Shown: positions 52,690 through 62,367, numbered from the stretch's first letter. The stretch is DNA of 64,000 nt from Flavobacterium hankyongi (GCF_036840915.1 NZ_CP085725.1:1674001-1738000), one strand, 5' to 3'. Numbers and translations: made by a program. Notes: generated from the sequence alone by a model not told the origin.

Positions 52690-53076
52690 TTATAAAATAT
52701 TTATAGCCTTTTTATTTTCGTCGATAGCCACAAAGGTAAATTCACCAGTAACAGCTTTATCTTTTTGACTACTATACATCTCTTCCACAAAAATATCTAC
52801 TCTTACTTTTAAACTGGTTGTTCCTAAATAAGTTACTTTTCCTACCAGTTCGATAATAGTTCCGTACGGAATTGGTTTTTTAAAATCGATTCTATCACTA
52901 CTCACCGTAACCATTTTTTGACGACTGTATCTTGTAGCTGTAATAAAAGCAACCTCATCCATAAATTGCATAGCTGTACCTCCAAATAAGGTGTCGTAAT
53001 GGTTTGTTGTGTTAGGAAAAACGGCTTTGAAAACTCTGGTAATAGATTCGTTAATTCTTTCTTCTTGTCTTTGCAT
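52690..53076 (-). CDS. acyl-CoA thioesterase, hotdog fold (YciA-like)
   Basis: The start is the Met (53074-53076) of QRQEERINESITRVFKAVFP, because the longer frame upstream is not family-like. This 128-aa single hotdog domain has NHYDTLFGGTAMQFMDEVAF, the catalytic Asp/Glu region of the YciA/cytosolic acyl-CoA thioesterase group. It hydrolyses acyl-CoA thioesters; chain length is unknown. A 13-bp hairpin lies 49 bp upstream on the same strand. Confidence 0.87.
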   Translation of the reverse strand: MQRQEERINESITRVFKAVFPNTTNHYDTLFGGTAMQFMDEVAFITATRYSRQKMVTVSSDRIDFKKPIPYGTIIELVGKVTYLGTTSLKVRVDIFVEEMYSSQKDKAVTGEFTFVAIDENKKAINIL

Positions 53077-53124
53077 ATGAAATAGTTTTAAAAATTCATT
53101 TTGACGACAAGAGAAAACAATAGC

Positions 53125-53155
53125 TATATTTCCATTTGTGAAAAATGGAAATATA
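53125..53155 (-). promoter_or_regulatory. 13-bp perfect hairpin in the thioesterase leader
   Basis: TATATTTCCATTT (53125-53137) pairs with AAATGGAAATATA (53143-53155) around a 5-nt loop, 49 bp before the start codon. It has no T run, so it is more likely an operator or leader structure than a terminator. Confidence 0.65.
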
Positions 53156-53351
53156 CTTTCGCTCAAGCACTTATCGTGATGCCCAAACAAAATCAATTCT
53201 ATGTATCTGACTTATCTTTTTTAAAAAGAAACACAGTTGCACGACAGTTCAAGAATTTAACTTGATTCCATATTGAAAGCTTGGCTTTCTGAATTTGATT
53301 TTTACGATGTGAGTTGGACAAAGATACAATAAACAAATGCTTTAAATAAAA

Positions 53352-53375
53352 AAAGAAACCCAATAAGGGTTCTTT
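53352..53375 (-). terminator. terminator after hmuY
   Basis: AAAGAA-CCC pairs with GGG-TTCTTT with one bulged A, about 21 bp beyond the hmuY stop on the minus strand. Confidence 0.7.
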
Positions 53376-53396
53376 AATTTATTTATTACAGCAATA

Positions 53397-54497
53397 TTAT
53401 TTTAAAATTACATATTGAACTGTTGAATATCCTCTAATACCTGCATCATTTGTCATTGAAAGAAATTTAATTTTATAATAATTCCCATCAGGGTCTTTGA
53501 TTACATAAAAACGATCTGTTTTAACACTTGGTAAAGATGATGGTCCTCCTCCATTTCTCCAGTTTGAACCAATAATTCTTTGATCTGTTGCAGAAGCTGT
53601 AAAATTAGCTTCTACAATGTTCGCTTTTGTAAAAGCATCATATGTGAATTCTGATGTTAAAACTTGATAAACTTTTGTACCACCTTTCATATTTGAAACT
53701 ACAAAGTCAGAATATCCGTAGGTTACTTCTGTACCAAAATTTACATAGTTAGTAAAAGTAGTAAAGTTCAAGTCCCATTTTGTTTTTTGAGGTTCAACTA
53801 CGACTGTACTTCCTGATGCTAAACTAAAAAATGTAAAATTAAAGTTTGTGTCTTTTGAGACAGTCTTCTCTTGATAAGTAGCTGAATTCAAATCAGCATA
53901 CTGAATTCTATATCCGTTCCCGTTTCTTAGAAACCTTACTTTTTTCCAACCTCTAGCACCACCATCAATACTAACAGAACCATTACTTGGAGTAGCAGTA
54001 GAAACGGCAAATCCTAAATTAACCAAATATACTTTGTTATCTGAGTCTGTTGCAGAAACTTCAGCGATTGCAGTTCCAATTCCTGCTCCAGCACCAGCTA
54101 AAACACCAGTTGGATTGTCACAATACCCATTACTTGAAGGGTTTGTCCCAGCACCTACAGCAACACTTGAATCATCAGTTTGTGGTAACGTTATATCTGA
54201 AGTTGTCATTTGTTTTACAGCCATTTTAACAGCTCCGTTAATTACAATTCTAAATTCAGAACCTGTAGAAAATCCAAAATCCCAAGAAGCTCTATTGACA
54301 GCAGTTAAAGCATCTGCACTTAAATCTAAAAATACTTGATTAGGTTGATTCGCTCCACCAATTTCTAGTTGTTTTATAGCACCATTAGATACTGGTGCTA
54401 CAACATCTGATGTAGCTTCATCATCATTTGAACATGATGTCAAAGTTAGTAAGGCAAAACCTAAAGTTAGAATTGAATTTTGAAATGATTTCTTCAT
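53397..54497 (-). CDS. hmuY: HmuY family lipoprotein (heme or iron binding)
   Basis: This 366-aa protein has a lipoprotein signal (TLTSCSNDD, Cys about 22) and HmuY-type repeats WDFGFSTG, then NFTFFSLASGS and KTKWDLNFTTFTNY in the order known for the heme-binding HmuY family. The C-terminus has the FYVIKDPDGNYYKIKFLS strand pair found in the family. HmuY captures heme outside the cell and passes it to the partner receptor. It lies 12 bp after the receptor gene, co-directional. Confidence 0.88.
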   Translation of the reverse strand: MKKSFQNSILTLGFALLTLTSCSNDDEATSDVVAPVSNGAIKQLEIGGANQPNQVFLDLSADALTAVNRASWDFGFSTGSEFRIVINGAVKMAVKQMTTSDITLPQTDDSSVAVGAGTNPSSNGYCDNPTGVLAGAGAGIGTAIAEVSATDSDNKVYLVNLGFAVSTATPSNGSVSIDGGARGWKKVRFLRNGNGYRIQYADLNSATYQEKTVSKDTNFNFTFFSLASGSTVVVEPQKTKWDLNFTTFTNYVNFGTEVTYGYSDFVVSNMKGGTKVYQVLTSEFTYDAFTKANIVEANFTASATDQRIIGSNWRNGGGPSSLPSVKTDRFYVIKDPDGNYYKIKFLSMTNDAGIRGYSTVQYVILK

Positions 54498-54509
54498 AAT
54501 ATATATGTA

Positions 54510-56627
54510 TTAAAAATTAAGGTTATACGTGATTTTTAAAAAATAAGAACGTCCATAAGCCAGCATGATTTGTGAAGCTGCAGAATGACCTGCTCCTTCG
54601 TTTGTTTTAGTTTGATTGACGTTCGTAACATTCAGTAAGTTTCTCGCTCCAATTGTAGTTTCCAATTTATTTTTGAAAAATGTTTTTCGAATAGAAAAAT
54701 CTAACCAATGACTTGAATCGATAGTTGAGATTATATATTCAGATGTTCCTTCAACAAATTGTTGCGTTTTTCCGTTGAATTTGTAATAAATTGAAAAAGT
54801 TGTTGTTAATTTTGGAAGCGTATAAGAAACACTACTATTTAAATTAAAAGCATACAAGTATTTTTCATTTGATGTAAAAATTTGATTTTCTAATTTTTGA
54901 GAAACACCAATAACAGAACTACCTAAGTTAAAACTCCAATTTTCTTTTTTTAATTGATTTGTAGTAGATACGTTCCACATTCTATATTTACTAACATTAA
55001 TGTATTCGTATTCTGGATTTCCTGTATCGGGATTAAATCGCACTAATGCCATGTCAATTCTGTCCTTTATATTTAAGAAACTTCCTGAAAAAGTGTTAGA
55101 AATTTGTAACTCTGAAGATAAAATGGATGTTTTTTTTAAACTCATTTCATACGAAGTACTTGTTTCTGGAATTAAATTTTCGTTTCCAGCGAAAAAGTGT
55201 CCATCAAAAATTTGTTTTGAATATAATTCTTGAAAAGTTGGTGTCCTAAAAGAAGTTCCGTACGAACCACGAAACTCAGTTTCTTTATTAAATAAATATC
55301 TTACCCCTAACGATGAAGCTTGTTGATTTTTAAATTTAGATTGAGCAGAAACGCGTATTCCTGGTCTAATTGAAAATTTTTCAGTTGCTTTGATTTCAGA
55401 TGAAATAAAGAAATCATAGTTTTCCAATACCTTGTGAATAGCAACAATACTATTATTTGCCTCTTGAATTAACGAAAAACCTTTGTTATTTACGAATTCA
55501 TACCCTAACTGCAAATCGACCTTTTGGTTTTGAAAAAAATTGCTCAATGTTCCCGTAGAATACAAAACTTCCATCGATTGATCTTTTGTAGTAAGGTTAT
55601 TTCTTTCTGTTTTAGTTTGTAAATAGTAGCTAAAATCTTCAATATTTCGTTCTTGTTTTTGATGAGAAAGAGAAATATTATAGTTCAATTTGGAGAATAA
55701 TTTCCCTGCCGAATTCAAATTATGAAAATATCTATTTGTCAAATAACGCTTATCGTTTGAATATCTATATGAGCCTAATTGCGTATTATATCCCGATTGA
55801 ACCGTGCTGTTATAGTAATCAACAGTTTCGTCTAAATATTCAAACTTGTAGAAAATATTGAAGTTGTTTTTTTTATATGAAATTAAAGCATTTCCGTTAA
55901 GTTGTTCTTTTGGAAGCCATCTATAACCTCTATTTTGATCATTTTCAGAATAGTTTTTCCCTTTTTTTGTATCTAAAAAACCACGAAAATCATTTCTGGT
56001 TGCCCCCAAACTTATAAACCAATTATCATTGACTGTATGTGCTATTTTTAAAGTTTGAATGTGTCTTCCTTTTTCAAAAAACGAAAATTCTTTCTTTACG
56101 GTTTCTTCTTGTGCTATTAAAGAAATATTCCATTTGTATTGTGAAGATTTTTTAGTTACTATGTTCAAAATTCCACTTACTGCGTTAGCTCCATGTGTTA
56201 CCCCCATCGAACCTTCAACAATTTCAATTTGTTCTATATCGTTCAAATTAATCTGAGATAAATCTATATTATTTCCTAAACCTGTTTCATTGACTAATGG
56301 CACACCATCCATCAAAATCTTAAAATATTGTGCATCCAATCCAAATAATGAAACGGTAGAACGACCAGTAGTGCCACTTGGTCTAACGGAGATATTTAAA
56401 TACTGACTCAACACATCAGATAAATTATTAGCTGCTAAGTTTTGTATGTCTTTGGCTGAAATCAATCGAACATTAAACACTGACTTTTTAATTGACTGTG
56501 GTGAGAATTGTCCAGTAACAACAACTTCCTGTATTTTTTTTATTGCAATAGAATCATTAGCTTTTTCCTGCGAAAATCCCAAGTAAATAGACAATAAAGA
56601 AAAAATGATAGTAATTTTTAATCTCAT
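54510..56627 (-). CDS. hmuR: TonB-dependent outer membrane receptor (HmuR-like)
   Basis: This 705-aa protein has a signal peptide (IIFSLLSIYLGFSQ), a TonB box/plug with VVVTGQFSPQSIKKSVFNVR and DVLSQYLNISVRPSGTTGRS, IEQIEIVEGSMGVTHGANA and a 22-strand barrel ending in an aromatic residue (YFLKITYNLNF). The pairing with HmuY implies heme or ferric-siderophore uptake. It is driven by a divergent promoter region with a palindromic operator and a -7 box TATATTTG (56657-56664). The gene symbol is by analogy with hmuYR. Confidence 0.85.
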   Translation of the reverse strand: MRLKITIIFSLLSIYLGFSQEKANDSIAIKKIQEVVVTGQFSPQSIKKSVFNVRLISAKDIQNLAANNLSDVLSQYLNISVRPSGTTGRSTVSLFGLDAQYFKILMDGVPLVNETGLGNNIDLSQINLNDIEQIEIVEGSMGVTHGANAVSGILNIVTKKSSQYKWNISLIAQEETVKKEFSFFEKGRHIQTLKIAHTVNDNWFISLGATRNDFRGFLDTKKGKNYSENDQNRGYRWLPKEQLNGNALISYKKNNFNIFYKFEYLDETVDYYNSTVQSGYNTQLGSYRYSNDKRYLTNRYFHNLNSAGKLFSKLNYNISLSHQKQERNIEDFSYYLQTKTERNNLTTKDQSMEVLYSTGTLSNFFQNQKVDLQLGYEFVNNKGFSLIQEANNSIVAIHKVLENYDFFISSEIKATEKFSIRPGIRVSAQSKFKNQQASSLGVRYLFNKETEFRGSYGTSFRTPTFQELYSKQIFDGHFFAGNENLIPETSTSYEMSLKKTSILSSELQISNTFSGSFLNIKDRIDMALVRFNPDTGNPEYEYINVSKYRMWNVSTTNQLKKENWSFNLGSSVIGVSQKLENQIFTSNEKYLYAFNLNSSVSYTLPKLTTTFSIYYKFNGKTQQFVEGTSEYIISTIDSSHWLDFSIRKTFFKNKLETTIGARNLLNVTNVNQTKTNEGAGHSAASQIMLAYGRSYFLKITYNLNF

Positions 56628-56656
56628 TATTTAGATTTATTCTTAATAATTTTTTA

Positions 56657-56664
56657 CAAATATA
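56657..56664 (-). promoter_or_regulatory. -7 box TATATTTG of hmuR
   Basis: Perfect TAnnTTTG on the minus strand, 29 nt before the start codon. The -33 position is occupied by the palindromic operator rather than by TTG. Confidence 0.6.
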
Positions 56665-56674
56665 TATTTTATTT

Positions 56675-56691
56675 TTATTCAGTCTAAATAA
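56675..56691. promoter_or_regulatory. palindromic operator candidate, copy 2 (DtxR-like)
   Basis: TTATTCAG-T-CTAAATAA is an 8-1-8 inverted repeat with 7 of 8 pairs, extendable to 9-1-9. It covers the -33 region of both divergent promoters (hmuR and DUF6607). The TTAGnCTAA-like core suggests a DtxR-family iron or manganese regulator. Confidence 0.6.
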
Positions 56692-56697
56692 ATTTAT

Positions 56698-56705
56698 TAT
56701 TTTTG
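56698..56705 (+). promoter_or_regulatory. -7 box TATTTTTG of the DUF6607 gene
   Basis: Perfect TAnnTTTG, 32 nt before the start codon, next to the shared operator. Confidence 0.6.
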
Positions 56706-56737
56706 TCACATAAAATTTCAAATCAAATTTTTCCATC

Positions 56738-57637
56738 ATGAAAAAAATACTATTAACATCATTTCTCTTAACAACTGTATTATCTGGGATTGCTCAAGAC
56801 AAAAAAAAAGAAGACATTAAAGCCATAAAATCGATGTGTGGCTGTTATGAAGTAGAATTCAATTTTGCAGAAACTTTCAACTATTCAAAAGACACTTTAC
56901 ATTACAAACCTTCTAAAAACAAAATAGATTACGGATTGGAATGGGTGGAATTGGTTGAAGACGAGCCAAACAAAATAGTTATGCAACACCTTTTAATTGT
57001 TGGGAAAACAGATGATGCAATTGTAAAACATTGGAGACAAGATTGGTTATATGAAAACACAGATTTATACCAATTTGACAAAGATCAAACCTGGAAGTAC
57101 AAAAAAATATCTATAAACGATGCTAAAGGACAATGGACACAAAAAGTGTATCAAGTAGATGATAGTCCTCGCTACGAAGGAACAGCAACTTGGGTTCATG
57201 TTGACGGAAGACATTTTTGGGAAAATACTACAGATGCTCCACTACCAAGACGTGAACATACCATAAGAAATGACTACAATGTATTGAATAGAACCAATTT
57301 TCATGAAATCACAAAATACGGTTGGATTCATGATCAAGACAATAAAAAAATTATACGAAGTGAAAAAGATGTTTTGCTTGCACAAGAAAAAGGACATGAT
57401 GTTTATACTAAAGTACCTGATTCAAGATGTGTCCTTGCACAAAATTACTGGAAGAAAAATGCAGGATTATGGAAAAATGTAAGAAATAAATGGGCTGTTA
57501 TTTTTAACAGAAAAAAAGATCTTTCACTAAACAAAACGGTTGACAAACAACCATTATTCATGAAACTTTTCAACTTAAAACCAGAAGCTACAAAAGAAGA
57601 AATCAACAACATTATCGATTCATACGTTGTACAATAA
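56738..57637 (+). CDS. DUF6607 family secreted protein
   Basis: This 299-aa protein has a signal peptide (LLTSFLLTTVLSGIAQ) and the DUF6607-type sequence: MCGCYEVEFNFAETFNYS, then HWRQDWLYENTDLYQFD, GTATWVHVDGRHFWENTTDA and HEITKYGWIHDQDNKKI. Function is unknown. It is divergent from hmuR and shares one operator with it, so it is probably co-regulated with heme/iron uptake. Likely periplasmic. Confidence 0.82.
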   Translation: MKKILLTSFLLTTVLSGIAQDKKKEDIKAIKSMCGCYEVEFNFAETFNYSKDTLHYKPSKNKIDYGLEWVELVEDEPNKIVMQHLLIVGKTDDAIVKHWRQDWLYENTDLYQFDKDQTWKYKKISINDAKGQWTQKVYQVDDSPRYEGTATWVHVDGRHFWENTTDAPLPRREHTIRNDYNVLNRTNFHEITKYGWIHDQDNKKIIRSEKDVLLAQEKGHDVYTKVPDSRCVLAQNYWKKNAGLWKNVRNKWAVIFNRKKDLSLNKTVDKQPLFMKLFNLKPEATKEEINNIIDSYVVQ

Positions 57638-57676
57638 AAAAGAAAAAGGTTGGCATTAGCCAACCTTTTTCTTTTT
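57637..57676. terminator. bidirectional terminator between DUF6607 and argS
   Basis: An 18-bp perfect stem (AAAAAGAAAAAGGTTGGC / GCCAACCTTTTTCTTTTT) with an ATTA loop overlaps the ends of both convergent genes, with T runs on both strands. Confidence 0.92.
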
Positions 57677-59624
57677 ACATTCTTTCAGGAACTCGGATTC
57701 CTAGCAAACTAAATGCTAAGCCTATTGTTTCCCCAACTTGTTTTGCCAGTTGTACTCTGAATATCTTTTTATCTAGATTTTCTTCCCCAAGAATTGAAAC
57801 GTTTTGATAAAAAGAATTGAATTCTTTAACTAAATCGTAAGTGTAATTAGCAATTAATGCCGGACTATGATTGTGTGCAGCACTTTGAATCATTTCTGGA
57901 AACAAAGCTACTTGTTTGATTAATTCTTTTTCTTTTTCATGCATCTCGACTACGTTCGATGTAACATTGTAATCAAAATCGGCTTTTCTTAAAATGGATT
58001 GAATACGTGCATAAGTATACTGAATGAAAGGACCTGTATTTCCAGCAAAATCAACAGATTCTTCTGGATTAAACATCATTCCTTTTTTAGGATCCACTTT
58101 AAGCATGTAATATTTTAAAGCTCCAAGTCCAATTGTTCTATATAAATTAGCTTTTTCTTCTTCAGAATAACCATCTAATTTTCCTAACTCTTCAGAAATT
58201 TCTTTGGCAGTTACTACCATTTCCTCAATCAAATCATCAGCATCAACTACAGTTCCCTCACGAGACTTCATTTTACCAGAAGGCAATTCCACCATTCCAT
58301 ATGATAAATGGAATAAATCTTCAGCCCAATCAAATCCTAATTTCTTAAGAATTAAGAATAACACTTTAAAATGGTAATCCTGTTCATTTCCTACGGTATA
58401 CACCATTCCGCCAACATCTGGATTGTCTTTTACACGTTGAATAGCTGTTCCAATATCCTGTGTCATATACACCGCAGTACCATCTGAACGCAATACAATT
58501 TTACGATCTAAACCATCTTCAGTTAAGTCAATCCATACTGAACCATCAGGATCTTTTTCAAAAATACCTTTCTCTAAACCAAATTGAACGACTTCTTTCC
58601 CTAATAAATAGGTATTACTCTCGTAATAGTAAGAATCAAATTCTACTCCTAAATCTTTATAAGTAACTTCAAAACCATCGTACACCCATTGGTTCATTTT
58701 TTTCCAAAGAGCAACTACTTCAGGCTTACCTGCCTCCCAATCTAAAAGCATTTGTTGAACTTCAGCTCCTATTTTACTATGTTTATTAAAAAAATGGTTT
58801 TTATAAATAGTCTTAATTGCTTTTTTATAAATCTGTTGATGAACCTGAATCTTTACAACTTCATTTGACAAATCATAACCCTCTTTCAAATATTTATCAA
58901 TCTCTTCTTTAAAGAATTCAACTACTTCTTTCGATGAAATTAAGTTTTTCAATTCTTCAAAACTTTCATTACCAAGAGAACTATCTATCCATTTATCAAA
59001 TTCATCTTGAAACTCTTCTTCAAATCTCACATAATATTTACCAACGAGTTTATCTCCTTTTAAACCTGAAGTCTCTGGAGTTTCTTCGTTTCCAAATTTC
59101 TGCCAAGCCAACATTGACTTACAAATATGAATACCACGATCGTTGATAATTTGAGTTTTATACACTTTTTTACCTGAAGCTTTTATAATAGCTGCTACAG
59201 AATATCCTAAAAGGATGTTTCTAACATGACCTAAATGCAATGGCTTATTAGTATTTGGCGAAGCGAACTCTACCATAATAGCTTTCGCATCTTCTTTTGG
59301 AGTTACAAAACCAAAATTTTCGGTAGTTCGAACTGCATTGAAAAAGTTTACATAGTAAGCATCTGAAATTACAATATTCAAAAACCCTTGAACAACATTG
59401 AATTTTTCTACTTCTGCAACATTTTCTACTAAATAGTTACCAATCTTAGTTCCTATTTCTACAGGACTCCCTTTTACTAATTTTAATAATGGAAAAACAA
59501 CCACTGTTATATCACCTTCAAATTCCCTACGTGTAGCCTGAAATTCAACTTTATCAAGTGAAACAGAAAACAAAGCCTGTACAGCTTCCTGAATTTTTGG
59601 CGTGAGAATTTGTTGTAGTGTCAT
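57675..59624 (-). CDS. argS: arginine-tRNA ligase
   Basis: This 649-aa class I synthetase has an N-terminal tRNA-binding domain (about 1-110), FASPNTNKPLHLGHVRNILL with the HIGH-like HLGH, a KMSKS-like KMKSREGTVVDADDL, and an anticodon-binding helical C-terminus ending LLGIRVPERM. It charges tRNA-Arg. It is somewhat longer than E. coli ArgS (577 aa) because of insertions. A TATCTTTG box (59646-59653, minus) lies just upstream. Confidence 0.95.
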   Translation of the reverse strand: MTLQQILTPKIQEAVQALFSVSLDKVEFQATRREFEGDITVVVFPLLKLVKGSPVEIGTKIGNYLVENVAEVEKFNVVQGFLNIVISDAYYVNFFNAVRTTENFGFVTPKEDAKAIMVEFASPNTNKPLHLGHVRNILLGYSVAAIIKASGKKVYKTQIINDRGIHICKSMLAWQKFGNEETPETSGLKGDKLVGKYYVRFEEEFQDEFDKWIDSSLGNESFEELKNLISSKEVVEFFKEEIDKYLKEGYDLSNEVVKIQVHQQIYKKAIKTIYKNHFFNKHSKIGAEVQQMLLDWEAGKPEVVALWKKMNQWVYDGFEVTYKDLGVEFDSYYYESNTYLLGKEVVQFGLEKGIFEKDPDGSVWIDLTEDGLDRKIVLRSDGTAVYMTQDIGTAIQRVKDNPDVGGMVYTVGNEQDYHFKVLFLILKKLGFDWAEDLFHLSYGMVELPSGKMKSREGTVVDADDLIEEMVVTAKEISEELGKLDGYSEEEKANLYRTIGLGALKYYMLKVDPKKGMMFNPEESVDFAGNTGPFIQYTYARIQSILRKADFDYNVTSNVVEMHEKEKELIKQVALFPEMIQSAAHNHSPALIANYTYDLVKEFNSFYQNVSILGEENLDKKIFRVQLAKQVGETIGLAFSLLGIRVPERM

Positions 59625-59775
59625 AATTACTATTTTTTAAGGGTGCAAAGATACATTTTATATAAATAAAATTAAAATAGATAAATTTTCTTGTAAAAGT
59701 TGTAACGAAATCATTTCTGAATCGTCTATTTAATCAGTAAAGTAAAAGTTTATTTAAAATAAATAGTACTTTGTA

Positions 59776-59806
59776 TTGCACAGTATTATTTTTTACCTTA
59801 GCTTTG
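59776..59806 (+). promoter_or_regulatory. promoter of the first beta-barrel receptor gene
   Basis: TTG (59776-59778), a 20-nt spacer and TAGCTTTG (59799-59806) fit the Bacteroidota consensus. The TTG is therefore a -33 element, not a start codon, which supports translation from ATG 59839. Confidence 0.75.
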
Positions 59807-59838
59807 CATCATCATCATCAATCAAAATAATAATCAAA

Positions 59839-62238
59839 ATGAAATTAAAAGCAATTTTAATTTGCTTACTGGTATGGTATACCGGTACGCAAGCACAAAC
59901 ATCTGTACCACCATCAATCCCAACGATACTAGGAACAATCAATGGTAAAGTAATTGACAAAAAAAATAACGAGCCTCTTCCTTATGCTTCGGTTACTATA
60001 AAAGAAGACGGTAAAGTTATTTCGGGCGCTATGACAAAAGACAATGGAAGTTTTTCTGTTGCTAACCTTCCAATCAAAACCTTACATGTCGAAGTAGTAT
60101 TTATGGGCTATCAGAAATATGAAACTGATGTAACCCTTACTAGTGAAGACAACTCTATTAACCTAAAAAATATCGCCTTAGAAGACGAAGCAAAACAACT
60201 TAATGAAGTAAGTGTCGTTAGAGAAAAGTCTTCGGTTGAACAAAAAATTGATCGTAAAGTAATCACTGTTGGTAAAGATTTACTTTCGGCTGGTTCTACT
60301 GCGGCAGAGTTAATGAATAACATTCCTTCGGTAAGTGTAGATCAACAAAACAACACAGTATCATTACGCGGTAATGAGAACGTAAGAATATTTATTGATG
60401 GAAAACCATCAAATCTTTCTGCTGCTCAAGCTTTACAACAAATTCCTTCAACTTCAATCAAACAAATTGAATTGATTACAAATCCTTCAGCGAAATACAA
60501 CCCTGAAGGAATGAGCGGAATCATCAACATTGTATTACACAAAAATGCAAATCTTGGCTTTAACGGAAACATAAATACCGGTGTTGTATTTGGTAAAACA
60601 CCAAAATTCAATGGGTCAATCGACATGAATTATAGAGTAAATAAATTCAATTTTTACACAACCTACTCAATGAATCATGGAAAAAATGCCAACAAAGGAC
60701 TTATACACTGGAATGAATATGATTCTTCAAGTGATTATGATATGACTTTTGACATTAATAATTTCAATAAAAATCATTTCACCAAACTAGGAACTGACTT
60801 TTATATTAATGATAAAAACACATTGTCCTTTTATACAATTCAATCGTTTGGCAATCCTACAGCAATTTTCAAAAACGGGGTTGATTATCTTGACGCTACA
60901 CCTGACGCATTACAAATTCAGAATACAAAAGGAAATGAGAAAAACCAAACCTATAATTTAGCTTACAAACATCAGTTCGAAAAACCTGAAAAAACATTAG
61001 ATGTTGAATTAAATTACAATCTAACTGAAGAGCCAGAAAACAGTGTCTTTTTTAATGAAAATAATGTTTTAACAAAAACAAACATTATAAACAAAGACGG
61101 TAAAAATTTAATCGCAAATATTGATTATACAAGCCCAATAAGTGAAACAGCTAAAGTAGAATTAGGTGTAGAGAGTCGTTTTGATGGAACAAACAACAAA
61201 TTTAATATAGACGGTAATTATAACTCTGACTTTGATTTTAACAGAAGCATCCAATCTGCTTATGGAAATTACAGCAAACAAGCTGGTAAATGGAGTTACC
61301 AATTAGGTTTGCGTTTTGAAAGTTATGATGTTAATGGAACTTTCAAAAAAGTTGGTCAAGATGATAAATCTTTCAAAGATTATATTTTTACAGCGTATCC
61401 ATCAGCTTTCTTTACTTATACTCCATCTGAAAAAAATTCTTTCAACTTTAATTATTCAAGAAGAGTTGACAGACCAAACATGGAACAAGTAAATGAAATT
61501 AGACAATGGACAGGCCTGACAGTCGAACAAATTGGAAACTCAGGCTTAAAACCACAGTTCACAAACTCAGTAGAAGCAAATTATACTAGAAAAGTAAAAA
61601 TTGGATCAATCACATCTGGAGCATTCTTTAGATACATTAAAGATGATATTTCGCAAGTATTAACAAGCAATCCATACGATTCAAATAAGCAATTAATGAC
61701 ATTCACGAACTTTGACCATAATACAGAATATGGTATAGAAGTTTCAGGAAATTTAGATTTTAACAAATGGTGGAATTTGAACTTTGGGGTAGATAGTTAT
61801 TTTAAAAACAACAGAGGAATCATTGAAAATAGATATGGCGATTTAGTAGATAAGCAAATCAATGCTACTTTATTCAACTCTAGAATGAACCATACGTTTA
61901 AACTTACTAAAGATTTACGACTAATATGGTTTACTATGTACAGAGCTGGTGAAAAAAGTTTACAATTTTCAAACAAAGAAATGTGGAAAATGGATCTAGG
62001 AACTCGTTTAAATCTACTTCAAGGTAAAGCAACTTTAAGCATACGTTATAACGATTTATTTGACACAATGCGTTCAAGATTTAATAGCAGTGAGCCTGCA
62101 GATCTTTCAGGTGAGTTCCGTTGGGAAAATCAAACTGTAAACGTCAATTTTAGTTACCGTTTTGGAAGTGGTAAAAACAAAGCTTTAGAACGTAAACAAA
62201 GAGATAAAGGTGATGCCCAAGGAGGCGGAATGTTTTAA
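59839..62238 (+). CDS. TonB-dependent receptor with carboxypeptidase-regulatory-like domain 1
   Basis: The ATG at 59839 gives a proper signal peptide (KLKAILICLLVWYTGTQAQ). The 799-aa protein has a CarboxypepD_reg-like domain (INGKVIDKKNNEPLPYASVT), a plug domain (LMNNIPSVSVDQQNNTVSLR, QIELITNPSAKYNPEGMSGI) and an outer membrane barrel with an Arg/Gly-rich tail. The ligand is unknown. A second paralog begins 179 bp downstream in the same direction. Ends at a strong terminator. Confidence 0.9.
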   Translation: MKLKAILICLLVWYTGTQAQTSVPPSIPTILGTINGKVIDKKNNEPLPYASVTIKEDGKVISGAMTKDNGSFSVANLPIKTLHVEVVFMGYQKYETDVTLTSEDNSINLKNIALEDEAKQLNEVSVVREKSSVEQKIDRKVITVGKDLLSAGSTAAELMNNIPSVSVDQQNNTVSLRGNENVRIFIDGKPSNLSAAQALQQIPSTSIKQIELITNPSAKYNPEGMSGIINIVLHKNANLGFNGNINTGVVFGKTPKFNGSIDMNYRVNKFNFYTTYSMNHGKNANKGLIHWNEYDSSSDYDMTFDINNFNKNHFTKLGTDFYINDKNTLSFYTIQSFGNPTAIFKNGVDYLDATPDALQIQNTKGNEKNQTYNLAYKHQFEKPEKTLDVELNYNLTEEPENSVFFNENNVLTKTNIINKDGKNLIANIDYTSPISETAKVELGVESRFDGTNNKFNIDGNYNSDFDFNRSIQSAYGNYSKQAGKWSYQLGLRFESYDVNGTFKKVGQDDKSFKDYIFTAYPSAFFTYTPSEKNSFNFNYSRRVDRPNMEQVNEIRQWTGLTVEQIGNSGLKPQFTNSVEANYTRKVKIGSITSGAFFRYIKDDISQVLTSNPYDSNKQLMTFTNFDHNTEYGIEVSGNLDFNKWWNLNFGVDSYFKNNRGIIENRYGDLVDKQINATLFNSRMNHTFKLTKDLRLIWFTMYRAGEKSLQFSNKEMWKMDLGTRLNLLQGKATLSIRYNDLFDTMRSRFNSSEPADLSGEFRWENQTVNVNFSYRFGSGKNKALERKQRDKGDAQGGGMF

Positions 62239-62272
62239 AAATAGTTTTTGGTGTGTATTGGGGTTTACACGT

Positions 62273-62309
62273 GAGACGCTTCAAAGTTTACTTTGGAGCG
62301 TTTCTTTTT
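62273..62309 (+). terminator. terminator after receptor 1
   Basis: GACGCTTCAAAG and CTTTGGAGCGTTTC form a 12-bp stem with one G-T pair around TTTA, followed by TTTTT. Confidence 0.85.
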
Positions 62310-62367
62310 GCTGTTAAACATTTCTTAAAATTGTAACATTGCTAGTAAGCTCGTGTCTATTAGATAG

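Larger units (their letters stand above)
53077..53396. other. intergenic region upstream of the thioesterase
   Basis: No gene is visible in these 320 bp. It holds a 13-bp perfect hairpin (53125-53155), a small GAAAGC-TTG-GCTTTC hairpin (near 53271-53285), a minus-strand TATCTTTG box (53319-53326) and a terminator serving the hmuY gene (53352-53375). The long leader implied by that box contains both hairpins. Confidence 0.6.

Noticed and set aside
62267..62275. CACGTG sequence that could be a parS site
   Set aside because: The flanks do not match the parS consensus (only part of the TGTT/AACA arms) and it lies at the base of the receptor 1 terminator.
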